A DNA stretch of 5,334 nt from an uncultured Oscillospiraceae bacterium (lineage in GTDB: Bacteria > Bacillota > Clostridia > Oscillospirales > Acutalibacteraceae): assembly GCA_902495835.1 (NCBI GenBank), contig CABUYS010000094.1, positions 1 through 5,334 on the forward strand. The letters are read 5' to 3'. Position 1 is the first letter of the stretch; each line of letters starts with the position of its first letter. Of the stretch, positions 5,041 through 5,334 are shown one piece after another. The notes under the pieces are model-generated. The model made no database searches. It was not told the origin of the DNA and saw only the letters and a list, made by a program, of their open reading frames with translations. A program made the translations under genes and the position numbers.

Positions 5041-5172
5041 TTGTGCACAAGGAAACTAAGCCATGTGAATTGAGATAGTGCATACATTCATACATCTTAA
5101 TCAGAGGATAATCGCAGTCAAAGAGTGAAAATTCACTCAAACACACAGTAGTTTAACTTGTATAATGTGATA
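5041..5172 (+). pseudogene. Decayed jag 3'-end copy 1
   Basis: This aligns with jag from about codon 165 to near the stop, with a deletion of roughly 15 bp in the first half. In frame it reads IHSYI, then KSENSLKHTVV, beside IHTFI and SEGENSSRHIVV of Jag, with several stops. A 58-bp gapless block (about 5115-5172 against 4961-5018) has 37 identities. It starts 7 bp after the jag stop. Of 21 changes in that block, 15 are G/C to A/T and 4 the reverse, typical of unconstrained decay in an A+T-biased genome. Confidence 0.75.
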
Positions 5173-5178
5173 AGTAAG

Positions 5179-5190
5179 CTGTTTAAACAG
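5179..5190. repeat. 12-bp palindrome between jag-tail copies
   Basis: CTGTTTAAACAG is a perfect palindrome at the junction of jag-tail copies 1 and 2. It could be a chance A+T-rich palindrome or mark the recombination point. Confidence 0.4.
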
Positions 5191-5268
5191 AGTAAAATCA
5201 CAGTTTAAGTGAAAACTACTCAAGACATATTTTTTCGTGCAAGGATATTAATAGACAAGCCAATGAAT
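5190..5268 (+). pseudogene. Decayed jag 3'-end copy 2
   Basis: It starts with GAGTAAAATC, identical to jag 4949-4958. It continues with AGTGAAAACTACTCAAGACA, which matches jag around 4970-4988 with several substitutions, then TTTTTTCGTGC matching the VVSPV region. GAATAT near 5264-5269 corresponds to the GAATAA of the jag stop. In frame it contains a TGA. The copy is short and diverged, so its boundaries are approximate. Confidence 0.6.
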
Positions 5269-5273
5269 ATCCC

Positions 5274-5334
5274 TATGTACAAGAAAACTAAGCCATGTGA
5301 ATTGAGATAGTGCATACATTCATACATCTTAATC
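5274..5334 (+). pseudogene. jag 3'-end copy 3, cut by the window edge
   Basis: Positions 5285-5334 are identical base for base to 5053-5102 (offset 232), so this copies jag copy 1. It continues beyond the window. The perfect 50 bp suggests a duplication more recent than the one that made copy 1 from jag. Confidence 0.85.

Noticed and set aside
5041..5050. TTGTGCACAA palindrome after jag as an operator
   Set aside because: It is part of the decayed jag-tail unit and is not preserved in the next copy, so function is unlikely.
4693..5146. Minus-strand ORFs of 77, 81 and 71 codons over the jag end
   Set aside because: They overlap each other and the intact jag, with no ribosome binding site or recognisable domain.

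Overview
The window is A+T-rich and carries a conserved bacterial housekeeping block on the + strand: rpmH (1605-1739), rnpA (1835-2170), yidD (2167-2406), yidC (3328-4245) and jag/khpB (4378-5034). Gene order, the long Jag with Jag_N, KH and R3H parts, the YidC type and the protein sequences point to a low-G+C Clostridia member of the Bacillota, perhaps near the Oscillospirales. This placement is inferred from remembered family sequences, not from a search. The five genes work together: L34 is a ribosomal protein, RnpA is the protein subunit of RNase P, YidD and YidC serve membrane-protein insertion, and Jag/KhpB is an RNA-binding protein usually encoded next to yidC.

Layout: 1-1370 has no intact gene. 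It holds two successive copies of a decayed gene end, read here as the 3' end of gyrA (1-235 and 430-622). Each is followed by a 42-bp minisatellite that encodes an acidic 14-residue unit and repeatedly ends in TAA, and then by a hairpin terminator (389-408 and 1327-1344). Positions 1345-1503 are featureless A+T-rich DNA. A near-consensus sigma-A promoter (1504-1532) drives rpmH, and a terminator/attenuator hairpin separates rpmH from rnpA. Positions 2407-3327 hold four decayed copies of the yidD 3' end with its spacer, including a scrap of the yidC start. The yidC-jag gap has a possible promoter. After jag, 5041-5334 holds three decayed copies or part-copies of the jag 3' end, the last running off the window.

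The most notable observation is that the same event appears at three unrelated loci. The 3' end of a gene plus its downstream spacer has been duplicated in series, in direct orientation, just downstream of the stop codon, and has then decayed to different extents (gyrA-like, yidD, jag). Nothing resembling a transposase, inverted terminal repeats, a reverse transcriptase or a CRISPR array is visible. This looks like a genome-level habit of 3'-end tandem duplication, and it is the best candidate here for an undescribed process. The coding genes themselves are ordinary, apart from a few residues noted below.
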